Assembly: GCF_964355755.1 (NCBI RefSeq)
Contig: NC_092675.1
Location: forward strand, 29,972,912-30,032,911
Reading direction: 5' to 3'
DNA from: Antedon mediterranea
Taxonomy: Eukaryota > Echinodermata > Crinoidea > Comatulida > Antedonidae
DNA: 60,000 bases
Shown here: positions 52,201 through 59,536 of the stretch, one piece after another
How the letters are laid out: every line of letters begins with the position of its first letter
How positions within the stretch are numbered: the stretch's first letter is position 1
Position numbers and translations under genes: made by a program
Notes under the pieces: model-generated
The model's database searches: none
Seen by the model: only the letters and a program-made list of their open reading frames with translations
Told to the model about the DNA's origin: nothing

Positions 52201-55200
52201 GTTCACACGGTCGTGGTCGGAGAAAACTCAGGGCTACGTATACGCTTGTACGAAATCCGAAAAGAGTTAAGCTTGGTTCCCACTAGGACGCAACGCAAGG
52301 ACGTAGACGCAACGCAAGCGAGTTGACCAATGACAAGCGGCAGTTCAAATAATTAATCGTTTGTGATCGGTCAAGTTACTTATGTTGCCCTTACGTCATT
52401 GCGTTGCGTCCTAGTGGGAACCAAGCTTTAGTGTGAATGTGACGTTTTCTATATTAAACACCTGAACCAATATAAACAGATGGTGCTTCATCAACTGCTT
52501 TCTCTTGTAAATCGTTTCAGACATTAATTGCTCTAATTTAATACCTCTTTAACATTTTATAGAAACGTTGGTCACCCCATCGTCTTAACGAACGACCGAA
52601 ACTTTCGCATGCATTAGATCACAGAGCAACACCAGGCGTGCGAATAACTAACGTATCCATTCCAAAGGCCGGGAAGTTTAGTGCAAGAGACTTTGCTGGA
52701 CAGAGTGAATACCATATAACACATAGTGCATTTTTCGGCATTCGTAATTCCATTTTTCTAGTATTGTATGACATAACACTTGAACAGAGGGAACAGCAAA
52801 GACAGGTGAGAGTTGTGTTGATACTGTAAAAGAGTGGCATACTATAATCATGTTTGTATAAAACGCAAGCGAGTTGACCAATGACAAGTGACAGCTCGAA
52901 TAATCCATCGCTTGTGATTGGTCAAATCACTTACTAAAGCTTGGTTCTCACTTGCGACGCAACGTAATGCAATCATCTACGCAACATACGAAAATGCCCT
53001 TCCAATCAATTGTGTTTGCCCCGCCTGCGTGAAATCAAACCTACGATTTTTACAGCAATGTTGCGTCGTCGGTTCCCACTTGTGATTACGCAATACATGA
53101 CTTTGCGTCGATACGTCGCTGCGTTACGTTGCGTTGCGTTCTAGTGGGAACCACGCTTTACGTTTCCCTGCGTTGCGTCCTAGGGAACCGAGCTTAAACT
53201 ACTCTGAAGGTTATATTAGAGTAAACACAGGAGAGAGCGCGTTGGTTTAAAGCAGTTGGATCCTCTAACATTATTTCTCAATTTCTCGTTGTCGATTCTT
53301 TGCGGTCAATATGCGTGCCACTGCTTCTTTCTAAGAATAGCTCTTTAAGAACTTTATTGGGTTTTCTTGTAATTTTAAAGTTAAGACATTGGTTGGCTAT
53401 GATTAAAGCATGTCAGAGGGAGTCAGTGACGTCAGCATTCCACCCAGATGAAATCAACAGTGGGATCGTGATTGTAGCTACACACAAGGACAACTTAGAT
53501 GGTGCAAATATTTCTTCAGGTATAATGGGACATTAAGATTATTGATAGACCTACGGTATTAGTTTATAATATAGGTAACTAAACATTTTAACACAATTTT
53601 TTTTCCGACTTACTATAGTGAATCGTAAGATCCTCGGTCATCAGTAACTCCATGAAAGAACTTTTACAAAATCACGTATCCGATCCTGCTAAATCATTTC
53701 CATAAGGAACTCCACCCCATTATACTATAGATTTACTATTATTGCAAACAGCAGAGCACTATATGATGTGTAATGGTTTAACTTAATACTTCCAATATTT
53801 ATTTTTCTTTCCAGCAACTTCCATTGCCAGAAAGAATGTTGAGGAGATGAAAAAGGTGTTCTGCACTCTTAACATAACTAGTGACGTAATAGTGCTTAAA
53901 ACTCACAAATCGTGGGATGAGCACATAAAACCATTACGTAATGCAATTGAAACTCTTGGCAAGGGTATACGAGTAAGTATAAATCCCGCGTGTTCTGTGT
54001 GTGTGTGTGTACTTTCGTTTTGTGTTTATTTTAATCATGGATTTTATAGGGTTTAACTCATACCATTATGATGTTATATAAAAGTTTTCTCTATTTTATT
54101 ATAGGGAATAAAACGGGTACCAGTAATATGTCAGAGAATAACAAATCACCTTCCAGATTGGATCGACGAATTAGCTATGGCTCCATTGTTGAGTTTTACT
54201 GAGTTTGAAAAACGCGTCAATTCTATAACAAACGCTTTGGTAACGAAAGAACTGCTAAAAACTGCGGCTAGATTTATGACTGACACAGGAGAGGTAAGAT
54301 TATATTTGTATATAGAAATACATTATAACTCAAAAAGTACATATAGATGCAATTACAAATGCCAATGCAATGAATTACTTTGCGCATGCTCAATTACTGT
54401 AGGTATATTCTCTTTCGCCCTTCTAACAAACTCTCTGATTTCGGCAGCTTATATATTTTTCACATTTTATACTTTTTCCTTCATCGTGTCTGATTTCTTA
54501 TCGGCGCTAATTACTAATACATTTCATTATATGGTCTACATCTTTTCTGATATAAAAGAAGGCCTACATTTATCTATATTTTTGTATTTTTAATTTAGAT
54601 ATATTTTGCGGAGCTTCAGAGTGATGACGTGGAAGATCAAGTTGTCATCAATCCCGGCTGGCTGACGTCAGACTTGTTTGGAAGACTGTTTGCCAGTAGC
54701 CACCACACACTCTTCGATGGCGTGCAGAGAGTTCCAACTAAGGAACTCTTTACCTTCAAAGATATCAGTGAAATAGTTAGCAAAATCGCAAACCCAACGA
54801 TAGTAATACAACTTCTTACGCATCTTAACTTAATTCACGAATATAGAGAGGACACTTACATCATTCCAAGTTTATTGCCTTTAGATCTCCCAACAGTAAA
54901 ATGGGTGGAGGAGGAGAAATCAGTTTATTTTGGCAGACACATCAAATGTGTTGATGAATCAGATATGTTCACTCCGGGATTTTTCCCATACCTTCAAGTG
55001 ACAATTCTAACGCGACTCAATGAGTTCGTAGCGCACAGCACACTTACGCGAAATACGATCAAAAGCGCTGTAGGTTACGTTGAAAGTATTGTGAAAATGT
55101 CCAGCGATCAAATGTCTTTATTTGTTGGTGTAAAAGTGGACGAAGTGAAACGTAAAGAAGAGTGCAATATAGTGTTGTCACAACTCATGAATGACGTAGA

Positions 55201-55762
55201 TGATGCAAAGTATCAGGTGTCACAGGGAACTCAAACAGAGATCCGTGTAGTCAGTGTAGCGGACATGAAAAAAGAGTCTGACATCACAGACTGCCAAAGC
55301 TATTCAATAAATGACGTTATCAAAGCTGATGAGGGTAACGGCTTTGTCGTCAACTTAAAACGTAGTAAAAATGAACACGTAACTGAATTATTATGTCAAG
55401 GACACGACATGACTATCTTGAAAATAAAAGGTTATGAGAGTGACGTTAAATGGTTGAAAGTACCAGTTGTAAAGCAACTTAGAGTTTTCTTAGAACGCGA
55501 ACGTGCTGCAGATCTGAATGATTACCGAACGTTTGCTGAGAGAATAGGTGTAATGAATGCAATAGATATTGAACATCTGTCTGAAGTGAACCTTTCTGGA
55601 AACGAAGGAAAGTTGCCCATGCTGTTAAGGAGATGGTCCGATCACCAAGAGAGTTGTAGTAGCATAGGTAGATTATGCGCCATATTGAAGGAGATGGATC
55701 GAAATGACGCACTAAATGCGGTTCATAAAATGATGAAGGAAGAAGGATTTGCTCCTGTCTAA
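46116..55762 (+). CDS. Ankyrin–ROC–COR–death domain protein (DAPK1-like, no kinase), whole gene
   Basis: Twelve coding exons join in frame to about 882 residues (910 if the ATG at 46032 is used). The preferred start, ATG at 46116, has A at -3 and G at +4 and follows a short upstream ORF. Order of parts: Ser/Arg-rich N-terminus (1–30); one partial and four canonical 33-residue ankyrin repeats plus a degenerate cap (about 31–212); ROC GTPase with P-loop GHPMSGKT (237–244), switch motif DFAGQ (295–299) and base-recognition THKD (367–370); COR domain with NPGWL (513–517); C-terminal death domain (about 785–880) with LLRRW. Ankyrin–ROC–COR–death is the C-terminal plan of death-associated protein kinase 1; here no kinase or calmodulin segment precedes it. 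The catalytic GTPase motifs are intact, so nucleotide binding is likely. Partners and pathway are unknown; cell-death or innate-immune scaffolding is inference. Confidence 0.88.
46863..46961 (+). CDS. ROCO gene coding exon 2, one ankyrin repeat
   Basis: Exactly 99 bp, phase 0 to 0, between TTCAAAATAG and GTGAGG. It encodes LGKTSFHLAAANGYGSICEI followed by LIKANADVNSTDM; SFHLAAANG replaces the canonical TPLHLAAxxG. Missed by long-frame searches because it is so short. Confidence 0.9.
47188..47314. repeat. Left arm of 127-bp inverted repeat
   Basis: Begins AATCATACTGTAAATTATAG and pairs, by eye without mismatch, with 47464–47590. The arm ends inside the T arm of the tRNA-like sequence at 47300–47370. 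Located in intron 2 of the ROCO gene. Confidence 0.9.
47300..47370 (-). tRNA. tRNA-like gene or pseudogene, anticodon UGU
   Basis: Reading the minus strand from 47370: GGCTCTGTGGTCTAGTGGCA (acceptor and D arm), then CTCGC-CCTGTAA-GCGGG as a five-pair anticodon stem and seven-base loop with TGT at 34–36, then AGGTT, and a T arm with TTCGAAT. Acceptor 2–71 and one T-stem position are mismatched. A T6 Pol III terminator (47298–47293 on the minus strand) follows two bases after the 3' end. UGU would read Thr codons, but the D arm looks more like tRNA-Pro. A SINE head or pseudogene is more likely than a working tRNA. The overlapping plus-strand frame 47290–47496 is not a gene. Confidence 0.6.
47464..47590. 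repeat. Right arm of 127-bp inverted repeat
   Basis: Exact reverse complement of 47188–47314, separated by a 149-bp spacer. It carries a second copy of the tRNA 3' end and of the T6 terminator in plus orientation. (ATACAT)n microsatellite flanks both outer ends (47110–47145, 47592–47620). Confidence 0.9.
48051..48234. mobile_element. MITE family B (type 2)
   Basis: TAAGCGTGGTTCCCACTAG to CTAGTGGGAACCAAGCTTTA. The interior has TTGACCAATCACAAGCG and its inverted form CGCTTGTCATTGGTTAA, so nearly the whole element can fold as a hairpin. Confidence 0.88.
48294..48500. mobile_element. MITE family B (type 1)
   Basis: TAAAGCATGGTTCCCACTAG at the left, GGGAACCACGC at the right. The interior GACGCAACATTGCTGCAAAA is shared with 6214–6416 and 52935–53160. 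Only 60 bp from the preceding copy. Confidence 0.85.
48730..48897. mobile_element. MITE family A, copy 10
   Basis: The left end is diverged (AGCAAGTCTACACTACC); the right end GATAGTGTAGACAGAGCTTTA is intact. Interior GTGATGTGCCCATATGGACA. Confidence 0.85.
49148..49246 (+). CDS. ROCO gene coding exon 3, one ankyrin repeat
   Basis: 99 bp, phase 0 to 0, between TATATTTCAG and GTAAGA. It encodes EGRSPLHEAAKENNLEICKL and LIDRSANVDLKDN, a near-consensus repeat. Confidence 0.93.
49331..49754. mobile_element. MITE family B (outer copy, split by a nested copy)
   Basis: TAAAGCTTGGTTCCCACTAG at 49331 pairs with GTGGGAACCAAGCTTTA ending at 49753. A second element (49513–49723) interrupts it near its right end. 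Confidence 0.85.
49513..49723. mobile_element. MITE family B (nested inner copy)
   Basis: TAAGCGTGGTTCCCACT to AGTGGGAACCACGCTTA. The flanks join as TTGCGT(TA)CGTTGCC, which agrees with the uninterrupted copy at 48294–48500 (GCGTTACGTTGCGTC) and indicates a TA target duplication. The minus-strand frame 49512–49772 is a by-product. Confidence 0.88.
49907..50005 (+). CDS. ROCO gene coding exon 4, one ankyrin repeat
   Basis: 99 bp, phase 0 to 0, between TTCCGACAG and GTAAGT. It encodes KGLTALSLAILLGHSTICAF and LLDKGADISSKDC; LLDKGADI is typical of the second helix and loop. Confidence 0.93.
50408..50506 (+). CDS. ROCO gene coding exon 5, one ankyrin repeat
   Basis: 99 bp, phase 0 to 0, between TATCTTATAG and GTAAAA. 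It encodes DGRTPLHLAVIVNNFDICCR and LVENKAPIREKNK, with the canonical DGxTPLHLA. Confidence 0.93.
50540..51235 (+). repeat. 37-bp AT-rich satellite, about 19 copies
   Basis: Units of ATTATTAATGTATCAATTGA followed by TATAATATTATTAATGT; CAATTGAT recurs at 50557, 50594, 50631 and so on at exactly 37 bp, with a few shortened units near the right end. Copies differ mainly by GATATAAT/GATGTAAT. It lies in intron 5 of the ROCO gene. The CAAGTCAAGTCAAGTATCAT at 51238 looks like the edge of another repeat. Confidence 0.95.
51670..51741 (+). CDS. ROCO gene coding exon 6, ankyrin cap
   Basis: 72 bp, phase 0 to 0, between TGTTTTAG and GTAATA. It encodes EGNSAIDEAESLNHRAVADY and LKSE, a shortened, degenerate repeat that probably caps the ankyrin stack. 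Confidence 0.85.
52010..52129 (+). CDS. ROCO gene coding exon 7, P-loop of ROC
   Basis: 120 bp, phase 0 to 0, between CCTATTATAG and GTTTGT. It encodes ANLQDLLKLAEGGQPLDVLK, then LNVIGHPMSGKTTLLKTLIQ: a beta strand, the GxxxxGKT nucleotide-binding loop and its following helix. Confidence 0.93.
52268..52430. mobile_element. MITE family B (type 2)
   Basis: TAAGCTTGGTTCCCACTAGG to CCTAGTGGGAACCAAGCTTTA-type ends, 163 bp. The interior has GAGTTGACCAATGACAAGCG and TGTGATCGGTCAAGTTAC. Confidence 0.9.
52563..52805 (+). CDS. ROCO gene coding exon 8, switch regions of ROC
   Basis: 243 bp, phase 0 to 0, between ATTTTATAG and GTGAGA. It contains RATPGVRITNV (G2-like Thr), FSARDFAGQSEYHITHSAFF (DxxGQ, the ROCO form of G3) and NSIFLVLYDITLEQ. 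Confidence 0.93.
52861..53195. mobile_element. MITE family B (type 2, left end lost, split by nested type 1)
   Basis: AACGCAAGCGAGTTGACCAA and GTGATTGGTCAAATCACTTA match the type 2 interior, and CCTAGGGAACCGAGCTTA is its right end. A type 1 copy interrupts it. Confidence 0.75.
52935..53160. mobile_element. MITE family B (type 1, nested)
   Basis: TAAAGCTTGGTTCTCACTTG to AGTGGGAACCACGCTTTA. The junctions CTTAC|TA…TA|CGTTT fit insertion at TA. In intron 8 of the ROCO gene. Confidence 0.82.
53381..53519 (+). CDS. ROCO gene coding exon 9, base-recognition motif of ROC
   Basis: 139 bp, phase 0 in and phase 1 out (TTCTTCAG|GTATAA). It encodes LRHWLAMIKACQRESV and GIVIVATHKDNLDG; THKD is the G4 guanine-recognition motif. 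The acceptor AATTTTAAAG is weak but gives the expected LRHWL start; the frame is open upstream to 53300, so a slightly earlier acceptor is possible. Confidence 0.85.
53815..53972 (+). CDS. ROCO gene coding exon 10, end of ROC
   Basis: 158 bp, phase 1 in and phase 0 out, between TTCTTTCCAG and GTAAGT. It encodes ATSIARKNVEEMKKVFCTLN, then ITSDVIVLKTHKSWDEHIKP: the last strand and helix of the ROC fold, linking to COR. Confidence 0.9.
54105..54293 (+). CDS. ROCO gene coding exon 11, start of COR
   Basis: 189 bp, phase 0 to 0, between TTTTATTATAG and GTAAGA. It encodes GIKRVPVICQRITNHLPDWI, then SFTEFEKRVNSITN, the helical opening of a COR domain. The downstream continuation to 54593 in the same frame is intron. 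Confidence 0.9.
54599..55762 (+). CDS. ROCO gene last coding exon, COR and death domain
   Basis: 387 codons plus TAA, entered in phase 0 after TTTAATTTAG. It encodes IYFAELQSDDVEDQVVINPG with WLTSDLFGRLF (the COR 'P-x-W' region), a linker rich in acidic residues, then a C-terminal death domain over the last 100 residues (VVKQLRVFLERERAADL … LLRRWSDHQES … LCAILKEMDRNDAL). The large intronless end exon contrasts with the small ankyrin exons. Confidence 0.93.
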   Translation: MYFAELQSDDVEDQVVINPGWLTSDLFGRLFASSHHTLFDGVQRVPTKELFTFKDISEIVSKIANPTIVIQLLTHLNLIHEYREDTYIIPSLLPLDLPTVKWVEEEKSVYFGRHIKCVDESDMFTPGFFPYLQVTILTRLNEFVAHSTLTRNTIKSAVGYVESIVKMSSDQMSLFVGVKVDEVKRKEECNIVLSQLMNDVDDAKYQVSQGTQTEIRVVSVADMKKESDITDCQSYSINDVIKADEGNGFVVNLKRSKNEHVTELLCQGHDMTILKIKGYESDVKWLKVPVVKQLRVFLERERAADLNDYRTFAERIGVMNAIDIEHLSEVNLSGNEGKLPMLLRRWSDHQESCSSIGRLCAILKEMDRNDALNAVHKMMKEEGFAPV

Positions 55763-55801
55763 ACCATGTCAGCTGATTCTCGCGGTATCATGTCTAGCGA
55801 C

Positions 55802-55807
55802 AATAAA
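55802..55807 (+). terminator. Polyadenylation signal AATAAA of the ROCO gene
   Basis: AATAAA 40 bp after the stop codon. No other hexamer this close; a longer 3' UTR cannot be excluded. Confidence 0.55.
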
Positions 55808-56865
55808 CATGCAGTAGTTTTTTGTCTGCTAACGGCAACAGTCCAAACGTAGCACGCTGTGGTTTGAATTGGAGCATACGCTCTATCCCATGTGGGATGA
55901 CGCTTTCTGTCAGAAGACACGATACTTCATGCTGTATTGTCGCTAGACACATGATACCATTTTTGTAACGAGTAATTAAGTACAGTAATTCTCAAAAATG
56001 AAAATACATCGTCGAAACATTGAAATTGAATTTCTTCTGTCTTTTTATTTGATGGAGTTTTTTTTTTTTTTTTTAAACATTTTCTTAATTGCACACGTTT
56101 TTCCTACTACATGCATCATGAATTATATCGAATGGGGGAAAAACAATTTTAGATGGGGTTTCCTACTTTAAAACAACTCGACTTCGTATGCCTAAGGCCT
56201 AGCCCGGCGGCGGAATTAGTCTAAGCTTTGAAATTGGTCTAGAAATCGGCATCTTTGCAAATGTTCTGATCTTATTTCACTCTCCATTACCTCATACAAA
56301 AACCATCGGAGACAAACTATCTATTTGAAGCATGTTTATTCTGGGACGGTGCGGCCATACACACCAACTACCATAAACGTCCTTGTATTCATAACATAAT
56401 ATTACAATACAATATCTTGCATGAATCGGACATTTTGCTGCCAATGTAGCAACAATGATTAAATCTAAATTTAACAATGTGGCGTGTTGACCGCGAATGA
56501 CTAACACTACTGTCTTTCCCACTACACCTGCACAACCATTGCATAACAACGCACGGCATACCAAACCGTTTTGTACACCTGCGATGAAAATAATACATTC
56601 AATTTCTTTTAAAATTGAGGGCGGCAAACATAAAATTTACGAGATCGAATACAGGTTGGAAAAAAAATTAATAAAAAAAAAAGATGTTAAATGTGCTCTC
56701 CCTGCTTCAGCACTAAGGCCCTGCCACAGCCTCTTGGGGTCGTTTCCAGCACATCACCAGATGCATTGATGTTGTCGCCTCATGATGTGTGGTGGAAAGG
56801 GGGACGTATAATCTGTGAACCCCAAACACAGTGGCCGCATGCCTTTAACTCTATTCCACCGACCA
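55808..56865. other. Intergenic stretch after the ROCO gene
   Basis: AT-rich with a T14 run near 56060. The overlapping short frames at 56292–56627 (minus) and 56497–56900 (plus) have no recognisable domain; the right part (56690–56865) may be the body of a SINE whose tRNA-like head follows. Confidence 0.4.
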
Positions 56866-56933
56866 GCGTGGGAATCGAACCGACGGCATGCGTGTTGTGA
56901 ACACGACGCTCATGCGACTGAGCTAACTGATCA
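56866..56933 (-). mobile_element. tRNA-like SINE head (anticodon CAC)
   Basis: The minus strand reads GTTAGCTCAGTCGCATGAGC (A box) and CGGTTCGATTCCCAC (B box), with CGTGT-TCACAAC as part of an anticodon arm. The acceptor stem is poor, so this is probably a SINE head or pseudogene of tRNA-Val type. Confidence 0.5.
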
Positions 56934-57445
56934 TTTTGGTTTTAACAAGGTTAATGTGATATATATGATGTAATGATGAATTACGTAATACACGTATAAA
57001 TAGACTACTATCAGCTGTTCTTTCAAGAACTACTTTGTACCGTAACGGGTAATGCTCAGGTTTGAGTGCTCTCAGCTCTGGTAGATTGGGTTCGAACCTC
57101 TACGGATTTTTTTGGAATGGAAAATAATGAATATTCTTTTTCTTTTTTTTTAAAGAGAGATATTTTTATTTTTTTTGTTTACCTTTTTAAAAATTGGAAA
57201 CAAAGTTGAATGGCATTATTTTCCATGACTGAGCTAACAGGTCATTTGGGTTTCCCTCATGATGACGGTCTGAATATGCAGATTTATGACGCCACGATAA
57301 ATTACGTAATCGTGTATAAATATTCTATTGTCAGCTGTTCAGTCATGTACTACTTTGTGGAATAACGGATAATGATCTGTTTTGAGTACTCACAGATCCA
57401 GCAACCAGGGTTCAAATCTTTACGAATTTTTAATTTTTTCGTTTA
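56918..57445 (+). repeat. Two diverged tandem copies of an approximately 310-bp unit
   Basis: TGAGCTAACTGATCATTTGG at 56918 recurs as TGAGCTAACAGGTCATTTGG at about 57229. ATTACGTAAT, TATCAGCTGTTC/TGTCAGCTGTTC, TACTACTTTGT and GGGTTCGAACC/GGGTTCAAATC follow in the same order in both. Each copy has a B-box-like motif near its end. Confidence 0.75.
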
Positions 57446-57593
57446 AAAATGGAAAATAAACATTTTTTGAAATATTTCGAGTGTTCATTTATGAAATAGG
57501 TGAATTTTGACCATGGCCTTTTAAATTAATTTAAAAATGGCCTATTTATTATTAGTGCGTTGTGTTCTTATAAGCTGAACTTGATCATTTCCC

Positions 57594-57760
57594 TAAAGCT
57601 CTGTCTACACTATCACTAGTTTGAGAAAAAAAAAAGTATGATATGCCCATAAATGGGCTAGTCACTAGTGATATTCCCAAATATGGTAGTTATATGACAT
57701 CATTATGTCCATATATGGGCACATCACATTTTTTATCTCATAAAGTTTGATAGTGTACCT
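57594..57760. mobile_element. MITE family A, copy 11 (right end truncated)
   Basis: TAAAGCTCTGTCTACACTATC at the left. The interior is in the GGTAGTTATATGACATCATT orientation. The right side stops at GATAGTGTA without the CAGAGCTTTA end. Confidence 0.88.
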
Positions 57761-58439
57761 AGTAAGCATAAAGACAGTGGTGCTAACCATGCAGGCTTTA
57801 CTGAGATGTAAGTTTTACATAATGAAATAAACAATTGACGACACATTCTGTTACTAAAAAAATGCTGCAAGTGGTAACTGAATAACATTAATGTTATCAA
57901 AGTAGGCCAATAAGGGACGAGCCTGTCAACGCAGCAAACAACAAGCGGTGAATTAAAAAAGATGTATTTTAAAACTACTCGTATAAAAAAACCTGTACAT
58001 TAAATCAAATTATTTTTAAAAACACTCTAGCAGTCTGAAAATAAAAACTACATTTCTACGGAACCAAATAATAAAGTTGCTATTGATTATGGGAATGATT
58101 TATATTGCTCCATCGAAATTATTTAATTAATTTCTGTGTAATAAGAGGTTTGCTGAATAATTTTGCCAAGTAAAGTAATTCTAAACTTCCCAACAGTCTT
58201 TGCGATGTTGACGTGGCTGTTAATACGCATGCGTACTGACCTGTACATGAGGGTAAACCTTACGTGGCATGAGAAATACGTTGACAGAAAACACGATTAA
58301 ATCTGTGTTGTATCGTTATTGTCGTCGTTTTATTTGCCACATGGTTGCGGTAGGTATATGGATTGTTCATTTATAGAATCAAGGTAACCTACACATCATT
58401 TTTTACCACGTTTTGGTACAAATCGTTAAATAATAGACG
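57761..58439. other. Intergenic and presumed promoter of the SEC24-like gene
   Basis: No coding content. 58190–58330 is richer in CpG (GATGTTGACGTGGC, ATACGCATGCGTACTG) and precedes a likely untranslated exon. Confidence 0.4.
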
Positions 58440-58509
58440 GTATACGTGACGAGTGCCAGGCCGCCAGCCTAGAAAGAGGATTCAGCGGCAGCGGAACAAC
58501 CTACGCTGG
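58440..58509 (+). other. Probable 5' UTR exon of the SEC24-like gene
   Basis: GC-rich sequence ending CTACGCTGG|GTGAGA, a good donor, followed by a 75-bp intron ending TTTTTCAAG just before the ATG. The left boundary is a guess. Confidence 0.4.
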
Positions 58510-58585
58510 GTGAGAGTTTCCGGTGTCTAAATATTTTTGATTTCTTATATACGTGGATCATTTAATGTAAAATAATTTTTCAAGA

Positions 58586-58899
58586 ATGAGCTCTGGGCCT
58601 TACATGAACCAAGGACCACCTGGTCCTGGTCAATATAATTATACCGCTCAAAATAACCAGCAGAATTCGTACTACAATAACGCCGGTCAATCAGTGGGAC
58701 CACCACAGCAGAAAACAGTGGCTGGAACTCAACACGGAGGACCCGGGTTTTACCAACCGGGTTTGCAGCCTAGGATGAATGGACCCTCATCACAAGGACC
58801 ACCACAGGGCCCAACTGGTCAACAATACGGCCAACCACCACCTCCTGGTCAACAACTAAATCAGAGTTCACCCTACGGAGGATATCAACAACCTTCAAG
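58586..58899 (+). CDS. SEC24-like protein, first coding exon
   Basis: Starts MSSGPYMNQGPPGPGQYNYT. 104 codons plus two bases, low-complexity Gln/Pro/Gly/Asn/Tyr-rich sequence with GPPQGPTGQQYGQ and YGGYQQPS. The donor TTCAAG|GTATGC is in phase 2. Such tails are typical of the disordered N-terminus of SEC24, the cargo-binding COPII coat subunit at ER exit sites; the C/D class is favoured by the later Met/Gly-rich TQMGGMSLG. The conserved zinc-finger, trunk and gelsolin domains are outside the window, so another Pro/Gln-rich protein is possible. Confidence 0.6.
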
Positions 58900-59116
58900 G
58901 TATGCAATGTAATGTCACAAACAAAATCTCTTTCCTTTAAATAATTAAAATTACGCTAAATTATACATAATCTATCATAACTAAATATAAATAATAATGA
59001 CAATATGCCAGGCCATATCATTTTTTCAATGTAATGTATACTATAATTCAAAACCATATTTTGTTATACGAAAGGTTTTGGTAATTAATTCATATTTTTA
59101 ATTCATCTTTTGACAG

Positions 59117-59264
59117 AGGGCCTCCACAACAAAACAGTCAACAACCACCACAGAGACTTCCTTACCAACCTACATCACAGACAAGCCTGCCGCCTTCATC
59201 AGGTGAAAACCAAATGACTACACAGATGGGTGGAATGAGTTTAGGTAGCAACCAACCAGGCATG
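59117..59264 (+). CDS. SEC24-like protein, second coding exon
   Basis: Follows TTTTGACAG, phase 2 in and phase 0 out at CATG|GTATGA. It encodes RGPPQQNSQQPPQRLPYQPT and, near its end, TTQMGGMSLGSNQPGM, which resembles the short ATQLSGM-type motif I recall in SEC24C tails. Confidence 0.6.
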
Positions 59265-59536
59265 GTATGATGATGTGATATTATTAGTTAACAATACAAT
59301 AATATTTTACTTTCCAGCAACATAATTAAAGAAACAAGATAATAAATTTGTTTATTATCACAAAAAGGAGTAAACCTTAATAATGGAACAGTAAATAAAG
59401 AAAAAATGAATTCTGAATGTTTGGTCTACCAGATTTCAGAGGCTCTCTGTATAATAACAATCTATATTTTAGGTTCAGACATAAAGAAAAAACTATTTTT
59501 ATATTTATATAAAATGTCATGCTTTTTATTTTGCAG

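Noticed and set aside
54177-54593. 138-codon frame read as a separate membrane-like protein
   Set aside because: The first part is ROCO exon 11; the hydrophobic continuation after 54293 is intron translated past a good GTAAGA donor.
55479-55712. Minus-strand 77-codon frame
   Set aside because: Antisense shadow of the death-domain exon.
56497-56900. Two overlapping 69–90-codon plus-strand frames and minus-strand frames at 56292–56627
   Set aside because: They cross SINE-like sequence and show no domain; overlapping frames on both strands argue against coding.
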